A DNA stretch of 40,780 nt, taken from assembly GCF_030758455.1 (NCBI RefSeq), contig NZ_CP132355.1, positions 1 through 40,780 on the forward strand, given 5' to 3'. A program made the position numbers and the translations under genes. Below are positions 22,124 to 28,859 of this stretch, in pieces (the first letter of the stretch is position 1; each line of letters begins with the position of its first letter). The notes beneath the pieces were generated by a model. It did no database searches. It was given only the letters and a program-made list of their open reading frames with translations, and was not told the origin of the DNA. Source of the DNA: Erwinia pyri. Its GTDB lineage: Bacteria; Pseudomonadota; Gammaproteobacteria; Enterobacterales; Enterobacteriaceae.

Positions 22124-22565
22124 TTTGTTTCCGTTTCATTTTGTGGGTTAAGCTCTTCTCTGTGATGTAATTGAGCATAGCGATGCTTCTCTTCCTTGGT
22201 TCCTCCATCAGCATGATTTCCATCAATTCGGGAGATTCACCATAGACAAGCTGATTTCTTTCTGCTTTCTGAATGTTACAGACTACATTGTCTGGTACTG
22301 GTAATGGTTCACCACCAAAGGCAATGAAGCGTTGAAGATACGGAATTGAAGTGATGGTAGTGGAATGGCAACTTTCAAAATCTGCCTGGATAAAGAGATA
22401 ACCACTAAAAAGAGGTACAAGCCTTTCTCTGAAGGAGAGTTGCTTATCAGGGCGGCGATACTTTTCAGTAATCATTGGGCAGTAATAGGAGTGATTGAGA
22501 CTTTCAAGATGTTTAAAAACTGCCACATAACGTGTGGCAGTAAACTGCAAAACATACCATTTCAT
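22074..22565 (-). CDS. actX: ActX: RfaH/NusG-like antiterminator, 163 aa
   Basis: MKWYVLQFTATRYVAVFKHL opens the NusG N-terminal domain. RERLVPLFSGYLFIQADFES and ITSIPYLQRFIAFGGEPLPV are the next conserved NGN stretches. It matches the RfaH-like ActX that precedes pilX1 in R6K-type plasmids. Such proteins ride on RNA polymerase and let it read through long, silenced operons, here the virB operon immediately downstream. The typical ops recruitment sequence GGCGGTAG was not found nearby. The C-terminal part is short and basic and may replace the KOW domain. Confidence 0.88.
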   Translation of the reverse strand: MKWYVLQFTATRYVAVFKHLESLNHSYYCPMITEKYRRPDKQLSFRERLVPLFSGYLFIQADFESCHSTTITSIPYLQRFIAFGGEPLPVPDNVVCNIQKAERNQLVYGESPELMEIMLMEEPRKRSIAMLNYITEKSLTHKMKRKQNDSDKKENLNKAQAST

Positions 22566-22923
22566 TTGATTTTCCTTTCAGGCGCTCTCTCGACTCGGAT
22601 AACCCCGGAGTATATGAGAATAAAGAAAAGGACAATTTTTAACTTAAACAAACTTTACCAGCTACTTGTGCTGCTTTCAAACGGATAAGCAGATCTTTAG
22701 ATCGCAATAACGCCATATCTCGGTTCGTTTATGCTGCTTATTAGCTCAAAACCTAGCGTTATACTCTATCAATTTAAGAAAAATCAGATCAAAAGATCGC
22801 TACAGGATTAATTTCTAGACGTCTTAACTAAAATTAATGAAATTAGATGATAATATTACGAACCCTTAACAATGATATAATAAACCGATCAGTATCAGTA
22901 ACTTAGGAGCTTTATTACCCCTT
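22566..22923 (-). promoter_or_regulatory. Control region upstream of the transfer operon
   Basis: No gene in these 358 bases. The area is A+T-rich. A 16-base motif, CAGATCNNNAGATCGC-like, occurs twice in the same orientation (22690-22705 CAGATCTTTAGATCGC and 22785-22800 CAGATCAAAAGATCGC), 95 bp apart. Between them lies an inverted pair TAACGC (22706 area) and GCGTTA (22757 area). These look like operators for a local regulator. Possible promoter elements for actX on the minus strand are weak (TTGTCC and TATACT, about 15 bases apart, near 22610-22640). Confidence 0.5.
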
Positions 22924-24081
22924 TTAAAACTTAATGCCGATTTTCGTCTTTATCTGATTTTCCTGCATAGCCTGCTTCGATTGAGTAAATTGCCTCATCT
23001 TTTTCTGCTGTTTCAGAATCTGATCAGGACTGTTCAACTGCTTTTCTTTTACGATTGACGGCGTTCTGTCTACACCTTTTACTCCAATGTTCTCCAGCTG
23101 CCACTCATTACGATGCACATTTTTCCATCCTTTCTGAATGCCATCCTTATCAATAGCAGGTATCTTGACTTCCTTCTGCCCCACTTTTTTCAGTTTAACA
23201 AGGTCACCATTTTTCACATTTTCACGCTGAGACAGTTCTCCAAAATCGGCTCCCCAGTAAGTTTTTTCTATGCCCTTGTTGAGAGTTTTCAACTTGATGA
23301 AATGCTGCTTCGGTTTGGTTTTATCGTTCTGGTAGTGATCAAAACCTACATCCACGACTTCAAAAACGCCTTTCTGGCGTTTAGGGGCATTGGCATGTGC
23401 ATCTTTAATAGCCTGGTTAAGGCCGTGCTGTTGTCTGTGCGTGGCTTTTACATCGTAACCTTTCATGCGTAACTCATCACAAAATCCAGTGCGGATTTCG
23501 CGTAAATCTTTCTTCTTAATATCGCTTCTTTTTCCGTCATTGTCGCGTATTCTAAAAACGATATGCACATGAGGATGGTCTTTTTTGTCGTTATGATAGC
23601 TCAGAACAAATCGATGGTTGGGATACTTTTTGTGCATCGTTTTTCTGACGGAATCGAGTAAATCTTCAGGTTTAACTTTCGCTGAAACTGGCGGTGAGAA
23701 AACGATATTTTGGGTGATTTTTTTATTTTCTTTACCCTGTTCGTTCATAAGATTTTGCGGGTCATTTGCACGGTCAACCATATGTTCTTTTGCTTCACCT
23801 ATCTCGTCGCCCTTCCACAACTGACCATTTTCATTCATAACGGGCAACTCAGATTCACGACTCATATAGTCGATGCTGTTTTTTATTCCCTGCCGGGTGA
23901 CAGCACCACCGGAAATTTTTACTACAACCTCCTTACTCGCACCTTTACGGTTGATACGTTCCTGAACGTTACGTTCATAATTTTTTCCACCATTCTTTAC
24001 CTTATGCGCAAAAGATGACTTACGGCCAGATTCCGAAGTCTTACGCTTAACCCTGTAATCCTTATCAACTGATACACCCAT
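22924..24081 (-). CDS. taxC: MOB-P type relaxase (TaxC), 385 aa
   Basis: It nicks oriT and pilots the strand. Y72 in SIDYMSRE is the likely nucleophile of motif I. HND at 163 and HPHVHIVF (169-176) form the histidine-rich motif III that holds the metal. The C-terminal ~150 residues are basic with no helicase, as in R6K TaxC and other short MOBP relaxases. It lies 1 base behind taxA on the same strand, with the oriT copy at 24641-24726 just upstream of taxA. A long charged tail (PSIVKEKQLNSPDQILKQQK) may bind the coupling protein. Confidence 0.92.
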   Translation of the reverse strand: MGVSVDKDYRVKRKTSESGRKSSFAHKVKNGGKNYERNVQERINRKGASKEVVVKISGGAVTRQGIKNSIDYMSRESELPVMNENGQLWKGDEIGEAKEHMVDRANDPQNLMNEQGKENKKITQNIVFSPPVSAKVKPEDLLDSVRKTMHKKYPNHRFVLSYHNDKKDHPHVHIVFRIRDNDGKRSDIKKKDLREIRTGFCDELRMKGYDVKATHRQQHGLNQAIKDAHANAPKRQKGVFEVVDVGFDHYQNDKTKPKQHFIKLKTLNKGIEKTYWGADFGELSQRENVKNGDLVKLKKVGQKEVKIPAIDKDGIQKGWKNVHRNEWQLENIGVKGVDRTPSIVKEKQLNSPDQILKQQKKMRQFTQSKQAMQENQIKTKIGIKF

Positions 24082-24082
24082 T

Positions 24083-24628
24083 TTAAACTTCTACCTTATT
24101 AGAAACCGTACGTCCTTTACATAAAATAATGTAATTTTCAAATTCGTTTTTAAGACTGACAATCTCTGTATTCAGACGGTGCGCATCCTGATAGAATCCG
24201 TCTTTATCAAGAACCCGTGATTTATCATTGAGTATTATATAATGGAAATTACGCCCGATTTTATCAATCGCATTACGGCAGCGATTCATCATCAGAAGTT
24301 CTTGGTCGAAAAAATCAAGTTCGTTTTCAAGGGTAGTTTGAATCCGATACCTGCATTCTCTTGATAAAGTCCAGCCATGTTTCTTAGCGCAGTTTTCTAT
24401 TTTATCTCTTTGCCCGACTGTTAAATAAACAGTCGTTTTGGTAAAATGAATATCATCCTGTACTGGCATCTTAACTTCATCACTCGCTTTACTTTTCAGT
24501 AATGCATTAGCCAGTAGCTTCATGCCTTTAGCAGCAGTTAATCCCGGTTCATCAGGATAAATCGTTTTAAGACAATCCATAAGATCATCATGTTGTTTTT
24601 CTTCCAGTCTGAATTGAATTTTTTTCAT
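24083..24628 (-). CDS. taxA: Relaxosome accessory DNA-binding protein (TaxA), 181 aa
   Basis: The start ATG at 24628 is preceded by GGAGG. The frame stays open further upstream, but that part crosses oriT and is not credible protein. The N-terminus (KKIQFRLEEKQHDDLMDCLKT) and middle (KTTVYLTVGQRDKIENCAKKHGWTLSRECRYRIQ) each have the RHH/MobC-like pattern; the second half is helical. By position and size it is TaxA, which binds oriT and helps the relaxase. It is directly joined to taxC. Confidence 0.85.
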   Translation of the reverse strand: MKKIQFRLEEKQHDDLMDCLKTIYPDEPGLTAAKGMKLLANALLKSKASDEVKMPVQDDIHFTKTTVYLTVGQRDKIENCAKKHGWTLSRECRYRIQTTLENELDFFDQELLMMNRCRNAIDKIGRNFHYIILNDKSRVLDKDGFYQDAHRLNTEIVSLKNEFENYIILCKGRTVSNKVEV

Positions 24629-24640
24629 GATTCCTCCAAC

Positions 24641-24726
24641 AAGAACCGACTGTAGGTCAACGGGCAAATGGCGGAAAATGGCGTCGCAGACGTCATTTTG
24701 CGGCGTTTGCCCTATCCTGCATCGCA
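24641..24726. other. oriT copy 1 with RP4-like nic site
   Basis: A 24-base imperfect inverted repeat (24662-24685 and 24689-24712, 3-base loop) ends directly before TATCCTGC (24713-24720), which is the RP4-type nic motif; the cut would lie between G24719 and C24720 on the plus strand. An inverted copy of the whole 86-base segment is at 30233-30317. R6K is known to carry two oriT copies in inverse orientation. This copy lies 12 bases from the taxA start. Confidence 0.85.
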
Positions 24727-24968
24727 TCAGAACTGCTTTGCCTTTGAATTGTCCTTCAGCATGGGATAAAAAGCAAAAAATGAAGGTCTGGAGCGGCTGC
24801 AACAACAGGCTGTCTTCGACCAATAACCTCTGCGTTGCGGTAATAATTGAGCATGAAGGGCGGTCTGTCAGGGGGCGCAAGCACTGTACTGCGGAACATT
24901 CAAGAAGGCACCTCCCGAAGTAACGGGAGGGCTTCGGCGTGATGGATCGGTTATCCCTTTTTTTTCGG
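24727..24968. other. Gene-free stretch beside oriT
   Basis: No convincing gene. The main structure is a perfect hairpin CCTCCCG (24911-24917) / CGGGAGG (24924-24930) with a 6-base loop and no T-run on either side, so it is not a simple terminator. A plain T-run (24957-24964) follows. The stretch is probably part of the relaxosome binding area and the 3' end of the gene at 24969. Confidence 0.4.
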
Positions 24969-25211
24969 TTAAACGCCTTCAATGCCCTTACGGGCATCAA
25001 TAAGCCAGCGTCTGAAGTTGCTCATACGCTTCCGGTTTGCATTACTGGGTTTTTTTCCCCTGTTACTGCTCAATACTTCCCAGTCCCTCAGACCCGTTTC
25101 TTTTGTCCAGTAAAGCAGAATGTCACCTTCTGGACTGAAACCAAGTGAAAAGCGTAAAGCGCCCTTTTGATGATGCTCGGAAATAAATCTGATAAATTCC
25201 TTTTTTGTCAT
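24969..25211 (-). CDS. Hypothetical protein, 80 aa
   Basis: Unknown protein: MTKKEFIRFISEHHQKGALR, then a beta-rich core FSLGFSPEGDILLYWTKETG and a basic C-terminal helix (KRMSNFRRWLIDARKGIEGV). Small basic proteins of this shape are common in plasmid leading regions. Its ATG overlaps the stop of the next gene upstream (ATGA), so the two are coupled. It ends 340 bases before the taxA start, on the far side of oriT. Confidence 0.6.
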   Translation of the reverse strand: MTKKEFIRFISEHHQKGALRFSLGFSPEGDILLYWTKETGLRDWEVLSSNRGKKPSNANRKRMSNFRRWLIDARKGIEGV

Positions 25212-25375
25212 GCTTCCTCCGTGCCATGATCACATGAACGTTTACCTGCTCTTGCTTGCAACGTTTCATTGAGCAGTTTCATAAACACGGGGAACATTGA
25301 AAAGGGCATAACCGGGAACACCGGATGACCGCCCTTTTCAACTGCACGTATCGCTGATAACATTCTTTCTGACAT
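25208..25375 (-). CDS. Hypothetical protein, 55 aa
   Basis: A short frame beginning MSERMLSAIRAVEKGGHPVF, with a strong ribosome site (AGAGGA) and ATGA coupling to the 80-aa gene. The middle PVMPFSMFPVFMKLLNETLQ is a moderately hydrophobic helix that could touch a membrane. The tail is basic with HGTEEA at the end. Not recognised; the coupling and ribosome site are the main support. Confidence 0.6.
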   Translation of the reverse strand: MSERMLSAIRAVEKGGHPVFPVMPFSMFPVFMKLLNETLQARAGKRSCDHGTEEA

Positions 25376-25405
25376 GTAATTTTCCTCTTACGAAAATTTG
25401 TGTCC

Positions 25406-25437
25406 GGGTATCAGGCTGCGTCAACAGCCTGGTACCC
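25406..25437 (-). promoter_or_regulatory. Long hairpin between leading-region genes
   Basis: GGGTATCAGGCT (25406-25417) pairs with AGCCTGGTACCC (25426-25437), 12 pairs with one G-T/G-U wobble, around an eight-base loop. It lies between the 114-aa gene and the 55-aa gene. No clear U-run follows on the minus strand, so it may be a processing or stabilising structure, a partial terminator or an attenuator. Confidence 0.6.
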
Positions 25438-25450
25438 ACCTAAATTCTGA

Positions 25451-25795
25451 CTATCTGCGTTTTTTTATTTGTCCGATAACCTCCTTTTTGGCTTCATCCT
25501 GTTCTTTTTGCGTAAATGCAAAGTTATACCAGGTGTTAATCTGATCAATAATTTGGTGTGAATTCAGACCACATTCGATAAACCAGAACCGCACGTTTGC
25601 TTTAAGTGATTTAAGCGCACTAAGTTCATCAGCAGCTTCTTCACGTACGGAAACAGCGATATAGCCCAGACCGCGATTTTGTTCTTCAAAGTTATGGACA
25701 GCGAGAAAGAGGGTTTCTGCGTGGATGAATGAGGTGCAGGTAATAATTTCTTTAATGGCGTTGACTGCCTGAAAATCGATAGCGTAAACTTTCAT
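25451..25795 (-). CDS. Hypothetical protein, 114 aa, under the palindromic operator
   Basis: Unknown protein: MKVYAIDFQAVNAIKEIITC, FIHAETLFLAVHNFEEQNRG and YIAVSVREEAADELSALKSL give an alternating alpha/beta pattern without membrane parts, ending in a basic tail. It is read from a clear promoter at 25858-25885 whose spacer is a palindrome, and the leader is shared with the DnaJ-like gene, so both are probably under one repressor. Leading-region position near oriT suggests a role early after transfer, though no function is seen. Confidence 0.7.
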   Translation of the reverse strand: MKVYAIDFQAVNAIKEIITCTSFIHAETLFLAVHNFEEQNRGLGYIAVSVREEAADELSALKSLKANVRFWFIECGLNSHQIIDQINTWYNFAFTQKEQDEAKKEVIGQIKKRR

Positions 25796-25857
25796 GTTTT
25801 CTCCCGCCCTTGTGGGCTACTGGATTATGGTAAGAATTATTCCCTACCAACAAAATC

Positions 25858-25885
25858 AGTATACCATCAAATGATGGTAATTCAA
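25858..25885 (-). promoter_or_regulatory. Promoter with operator palindrome in the spacer (copy 1)
   Basis: On the minus strand TTGAAT (25885-25880), a 16-base spacer and TATACT (25863-25858). TACCATCA AA TGATGGTA (25862-25879) is an 8+8 palindrome filling the spacer. The same arrangement recurs at 27836-27863. The leaders of both genes also share a GCCC-loop-GGGC hairpin ahead of the ribosome site (25804-25820 here), so the whole control module is duplicated. Confidence 0.85.
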
Positions 25886-25888
25886 ATC

Positions 25889-26113
25889 TTAATCTCGCTT
25901 TATTAACCTGTAATCAGGGTGCTCATCAGCCAACAACAGTAGCAGTTCAAATGAACCCGCCGCTAGTCCTCTTGTTGTTTTACCTTCAGTCTCCTTAGCC
26001 TGCCATGCTGATAACGTAAAACCGAAACGATCTGCTGCCTGTTGCTGAGTAAAACCAGCTTTTACCCGAGCATCTTTCACCTGGGCTGGTGTAGGTTTAT
26101 CTATCATTTTCAA
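25889..26113 (-). CDS. XRE-type HTH regulator, 74 aa
   Basis: TPAQVKDARVKAGFTQQQAA, DRFGFTLSAWQAKETEGKTT is a clear Cro/C1 helix-turn-helix; the rest (SFELLLLLADEHPDYRLI) is a common ending of small XRE proteins. It is a candidate repressor for the palindromic promoter copies because its stop lies 4 bases from the first of them. It overlaps the 88-aa gene by 17 bases. A toxin-antitoxin pair with that protein is possible, in which case the HTH protein would be the antitoxin, but no toxin family was recognised. Confidence 0.8.
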   Translation of the reverse strand: MKMIDKPTPAQVKDARVKAGFTQQQAADRFGFTLSAWQAKETEGKTTRGLAAGSFELLLLLADEHPDYRLIKRD

Positions 26114-26363
26114 CCTTCTTTAATGATTCAACACAAAACTCATACATAATTTCATCATCGCAAACTAATCTGAAATCATTAATTTCGTCGGCTTTGAAAC
26201 AGTGCTCTCTGACGATTTTCTTTGTCACCTTTTTATCTGGCTCTTTAGATCTCTTCTTCATTAGCTTTTGAACAAAGCAGGAAACCCTGCCAGCATCGTC
26301 TGACAGGGTTATTCTGTAGGTAATATTACCTTTATTTTTTCTGTCGCTGAGAATTTCTCTCAT
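26097..26363 (-). CDS. Hypothetical protein, 88 aa, coupled to the HTH gene
   Basis: Unknown protein: MREILSDRKNKGNITYRITL, RVSCFVQKLMKKRSKEPDKK and EINDFRLVCDDEIMYEFCVE. Beta-rich start, a basic middle and an acidic C-terminus with several cysteines. A strong ribosome site (GGGAGGGAG) precedes the ATG, and its 3' end overlaps the HTH gene by 17 bases, so the two are made together. No toxin, nuclease or kinase motif recognised. Confidence 0.65.
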   Translation of the reverse strand: MREILSDRKNKGNITYRITLSDDAGRVSCFVQKLMKKRSKEPDKKVTKKIVREHCFKADEINDFRLVCDDEIMYEFCVESLKKVENDR

Positions 26364-26373
26364 ACTCCCTCCC

Positions 26374-26916
26374 CTATAGCTGTTTAATCAGTCCTGCCAG
26401 TTTTATCAGCTGATCCAGGTCAGCCCCTCTGACGAGCATTTCATAACCATTGTTCTGTTCAGCCACCCATCCCGTTAATCCGTTACTGGTTCTGAATCCC
26501 GTTAACGTACCATGCCAGTTTTCTAACTCAACCAGCTTAGAAAGCATCCCCATAATAATCTGCTTTCTTTCCTGTTCCGACAGTCGATTACGTTCGTACA
26601 TCTGCGCTTTTTCAATATCAGGTTTCGCATTCACAAGAATTTTACGTTTTATGTCTTCCGATACATCCACAGGATTTCGATGTGGTGACACAGTGCATGA
26701 GTATACCTGACTTCGCCAGGTTCGGCTGTTTACGCTCCCTGTAATTAAAAGTCTCTGATTATCCATACGAATATGAATAGAGTAATTTTCGTACTGGGGT
26801 GAAGTCAGTTTGATCCGGTATTGGCAATCATCAAGAAGATTTATTCGCCAGCCGTTTCCCAGTAGTCTAACAACCGTATCGAAAAGAGGCTGATATGAGA
26901 CAAAAAAGTTCTTCAT
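26374..26916 (-). CDS. Hypothetical protein, 180 aa
   Basis: Unknown protein beginning MKNFFVSYQPLFDTVVRLLG. The first half is beta-rich with many aromatics (CQYRIKLTSPQYENYSIHIR, RLLITGSVNSRTWRSQVYSC), the second half helical (DIEKAQMYERNRLSEQERKQ). No membrane segment. It heads a three-gene run with the 88-aa and HTH genes (gaps of about 10 bases or overlap). Similar unnamed proteins occur in plasmid leading regions by my recollection, but no family can be given. Confidence 0.65.
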   Translation of the reverse strand: MKNFFVSYQPLFDTVVRLLGNGWRINLLDDCQYRIKLTSPQYENYSIHIRMDNQRLLITGSVNSRTWRSQVYSCTVSPHRNPVDVSEDIKRKILVNAKPDIEKAQMYERNRLSEQERKQIIMGMLSKLVELENWHGTLTGFRTSNGLTGWVAEQNNGYEMLVRGADLDQLIKLAGLIKQL

Positions 26917-26997
26917 AGAAAACGTTACCTGTGTTTCGTTTTTGATTCAGTTTTTTGAAAATCCGAATTAATCAAAGTGAACGTCGTTATCGCCAGC

Positions 26998-27200
26998 TTA
27001 ATGTGCTTCGCATTCCTGCTGGTAAGCTTCAGCTTTAGCAATGCGCTCAGCCCATCCTTCAGCGTCCAGACCACAATGAAACATTGCGCCGTTATCGTTG
27101 CAATGTTTCACCGTATCTTCCACCTCATGAGAGATCAGATATGCATTGTTTTTTTCAAAATTTTTTTAAGTCGTTCTGCTGTGATGATTTTGTTTTTCAT
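26998..27200 (-). pseudogene. Small gene with a frameshift in an A7 run
   Basis: The ATG at 27200 follows GGAG and opens MKNKIITAERLKKI, then stops early. A second frame, open right after the A7 run at 27167-27161, reads EKNNAYLISHEVEDTVKHCN, DNGAMFHCGLDAEGWAERIA, KAEAYQQECEAH and stops at 26998. One extra A in the run would join them into a 67-residue protein. It may be a mutation, an assembly error at a homopolymer, or slippage at A7 that makes the product at low rate. The downstream part is protein-like in composition. Confidence 0.55.
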
Positions 27201-27256
27201 TGCATGAACTCCGGGGGGATTTTTATCAGTAATGGGGGCTTTTGCCCCCATCCCAG

Positions 27257-27772
27257 CTATACCCTGTTTTCTACTTTCTTCCAGCCAGTGGATTTACGTT
27301 TTCCGTTTGTTCCATACATTTCACGGATTTCATCGATACTGTGTTCTTTACGGTTCCAGAGGCTTTTGTGTTCTTCTGGACGGTAAAACCACTGTTTTTT
27401 CTTGGATGCCCATTTGCAGCCCATTTCTTTCAGCGTGTCTTTGTGTTCACGTGTTTCGCCACTAATCCAGATCCAGTTACCCATCACTTCATAAACTAAG
27501 CCTGATAATCCGGTGAGCACGTTTAATACACGCTCCAAATCATCACAGTAGTTGTAATGCGCTTCTTTATCAGCGCTCTGATATGAATTTATTTTGTCAA
27601 TATTCGCTATCAGGAAATCGTAAGCTGCGTTAACGGCTTTCATCAACTCAGCCCCTAACGCGTTACGGTCAGGATGATATTTTAAAGCCGCTTTTCTGTA
27701 TGCTGCTTTGATATCCTTTTCAGTCAATTCGCCTGACAATCCAAAAATATTTAGTGCTTCCTGAATGTTCAT
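27257..27772 (-). CDS. DnaJ-domain protein, 171 aa
   Basis: Residues 1-60 form a J domain: MNIQEALNIFGLSGELTEKD, AAYRKAALKYHPDRN with HPD at 33-35. The rest (WIWISGETREHKDTLKEMGC KWA, then KKKQWFYRPEE) is a separate beta-rich domain seen in plasmid-borne J-domain proteins, with several Trp. It would act through the host Hsp70. It is read from the second copy of the palindromic promoter (27836-27863). The role in IncX-type plasmids, which commonly carry such a gene, is not known. Confidence 0.88.
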   Translation of the reverse strand: MNIQEALNIFGLSGELTEKDIKAAYRKAALKYHPDRNALGAELMKAVNAAYDFLIANIDKINSYQSADKEAHYNYCDDLERVLNVLTGLSGLVYEVMGNWIWISGETREHKDTLKEMGCKWASKKKQWFYRPEEHKSLWNRKEHSIDEIREMYGTNGKRKSTGWKKVENRV

Positions 27773-27835
27773 TTTAACTCCCGCCCGTTTGGGCTACTGG
27801 GTCAAGGCCGGGAAACATTCCCCGCCATCGAAATC

Positions 27836-27863
27836 ATTATACCATCATGTGATGGTAATTCAA
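27836..27863 (-). promoter_or_regulatory. Promoter with operator palindrome in the spacer (copy 2)
   Basis: On the minus strand TTGAAT (27863-27858), 16-base spacer, TATAAT (27841-27836). TACCATCA TG TGATGGTA (27840-27857) is the palindrome, with only the centre different from copy 1. The leader again contains a GCCC/GGGC hairpin next to the ribosome site. This is a strong promoter whose access would be blocked by a bound dimer. Confidence 0.88.
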
Positions 27864-27877
27864 TACCTTGTGATAGA

Positions 27878-27894
27878 TAAAGATGATGTAAAGA
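27878..27894. repeat. Partition-type motif beside the origin
   Basis: TAAAGATGATGTAAAGA is the exact reverse complement of TCTTTACATCATCTTTA, present twice upstream of parA (32437-32453 and 32536-32552). Another TAAAG lies just right of it. It may be a secondary ParB-type binding site near oriV, 4.5 kb from the main cluster. Confidence 0.7.
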
Positions 27895-28267
27895 TACTAT
27901 AAAGACATTATCGTGTTTACGTTTCAGTCTTGTTCGGCGGCTTGCTTTGCTGTTCCTTCTTGCCGGAACCCTGTCTGATGATCTGCCAGCAAAAACATCA
28001 TATGGGTGCCTGTTGCTGGGCTTAAAATGCCAGCACCAGCAGCCTGGCCAGTTGCGCCAGTGAATAAATTTTGATGGCATTCTGTTTGTGCCACGCTGAA
28101 TTGTAGAGTTATGTCAGACGCTCTGAAACGCTTCCTAAGCCTTTTTCGTGCCTGACACCTCTTGCTACCAGGCAAAAACGCTTAAAAACGCGCTGAGTAG
28201 CTTTGAGGGCGTTTTACAGACCGATCTAAAAAAAGGATCTAATCAGATCCCTGAAATCTACGATGGC

Positions 28268-28324
28268 ACCGCTCGCCGCAGCCGAACGACCGAGCGAAGC
28301 GAGTTAGTGAGCGAGGAAGCGGAA
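28268..28324. other. Segment shared with ColE1/pBR322-type origins
   Basis: ACCGCTCGCCGCAGCCGAAC and the bases to GAGCGAGGAAGCGGAA agree nearly base for base, from memory, with a stretch just outside the pBR322/ColE1 origin, differing at about two positions. Such stretches also occur beside other replicons and have been linked to priming of one strand (primosome or G-site). It lies ahead of the first DnaA box. A palindrome GGATCT-AATC-AGATCC (28235-28250) stands on its left. Confidence 0.6.
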
Positions 28325-28436
28325 TTGAACCATTGCCAACATTGAGCACGTACTCTCAGTGGTTAAAATATGAACACTTACGATCTGCCCTCGATTACCG
28401 GGGCTAACCGGATCTATCCTCCGGGTTTGGGAGAGG

Positions 28437-28684
28437 TTATCCACAGGTAATGTGCATTTAAAAACTTCTTTTTTCTTGTTTTTCTTAAGATCTTAAAAAC
28501 TTATAGGGATTTAAGCTCATGAAATAAATGAACTTATTTCTATAAAGGTGAGAGGATTTTTAACGTAAGGTGAGAGGATTTTTAACGTAAGGTGAGAAGA
28601 TTTTTAAGTAAAGGTGAGGCGATTTTTAAGTAAAGGTGAGAGGATTTTTAAGTAAAGGTGAGAGGATTTTTAACGGTATCCACA
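28437..28684. other. oriV core: iterons between two DnaA boxes
   Basis: A perfect DnaA box TTATCCACA (28437-28445) and a near-perfect one GTATCCACA (28676-28684) flank an A+T-rich stretch and six iterons. This is the layout of the R6K gamma origin. The A+T-rich bases 28448-28544 are the probable unwinding region. The stretch 27895-28436 to the left contains no gene; it carries T/A-rich sequence, a TGCCAGCAA site (27984-27992) and the ColE1-like segment. Confidence 0.85.
28545..28676. repeat. Six tandem 22-bp iterons
   Basis: Units start at 28545, 28567, 28589, 28611, 28633 and 28655, each exactly 22 bp, with the pattern AAGGTGAGRSGATTTTTAA followed by a variable three-base end (CGT or GTA). 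They are the expected binding sites of Pi. R6K has seven 22-bp iterons of a different sequence; here a seventh copy stands apart at 28759-28780. The spacing places the sites on one face of the helix. Confidence 0.92.
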
Positions 28685-28758
28685 GATTCATTGTACTGAT
28701 TAAAAACAGTAGGTTGCGAGTATCTTTGGGTATGAAGATCTTTGTGTATTCATATCAA

Positions 28759-28813
28759 AAGGTGAGACGATTTTTAACTAAAGGTTGTATTGTTTTGTTG
28801 TCATACAACCTTT
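28759..28813. repeat. Seventh iteron and inverted repeat at the pir promoter
   Basis: A single iteron (28759-28780, AAGGTGAGACGATTTTTAAC) is followed by an inverted repeat: AAAGGTTGTAT (28780-28790) and ATACAACCTTT (28803-28813). The half-sites resemble the left part of an iteron (AAGGT). By analogy with R6K, Pi dimers would bind here to repress pir while monomers act on the iterons. Confidence 0.75.
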
Positions 28814-28826
28814 GAGGGGGTAAGAT
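28798..28826 (+). promoter_or_regulatory. Probable pir promoter
   Basis: TTGTCA (28798-28803), 17-base spacer, TAAGAT (28821-28826). The right arm of the inverted repeat (28803-28813) lies inside this promoter, so a bound dimer would block it. Confidence 0.65.
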
Positions 28827-28859
28827 AATTATGTATTCAAAATCTGATTGAGGCTTATC

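Noticed and set aside
22560..22923. ops/JUMPstart site for the RfaH-like ActX
   Set aside because: GGCGGTAG or a near match is not present in the leader; the recruitment signal may differ.
24629..25000. N-terminal extension of taxA to 305 residues
   Set aside because: The extension crosses the oriT copy and its inverted repeat, is low in protein-like pattern, and a perfect ribosome site precedes the internal ATG at 24628.
28545..28676. CRISPR array
   Set aside because: The 22-bp units are directly adjacent with no unique spacers and sit by a Pi-type gene; they are iterons. The 44-bp-spaced nonamers are also too short for CRISPR repeats.
28848..28859. TTG start of pir
   Set aside because: It lines up with the R6K start but lacks a ribosome site; GTG at 28860 has GAGG at six bases. 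It remains possible.
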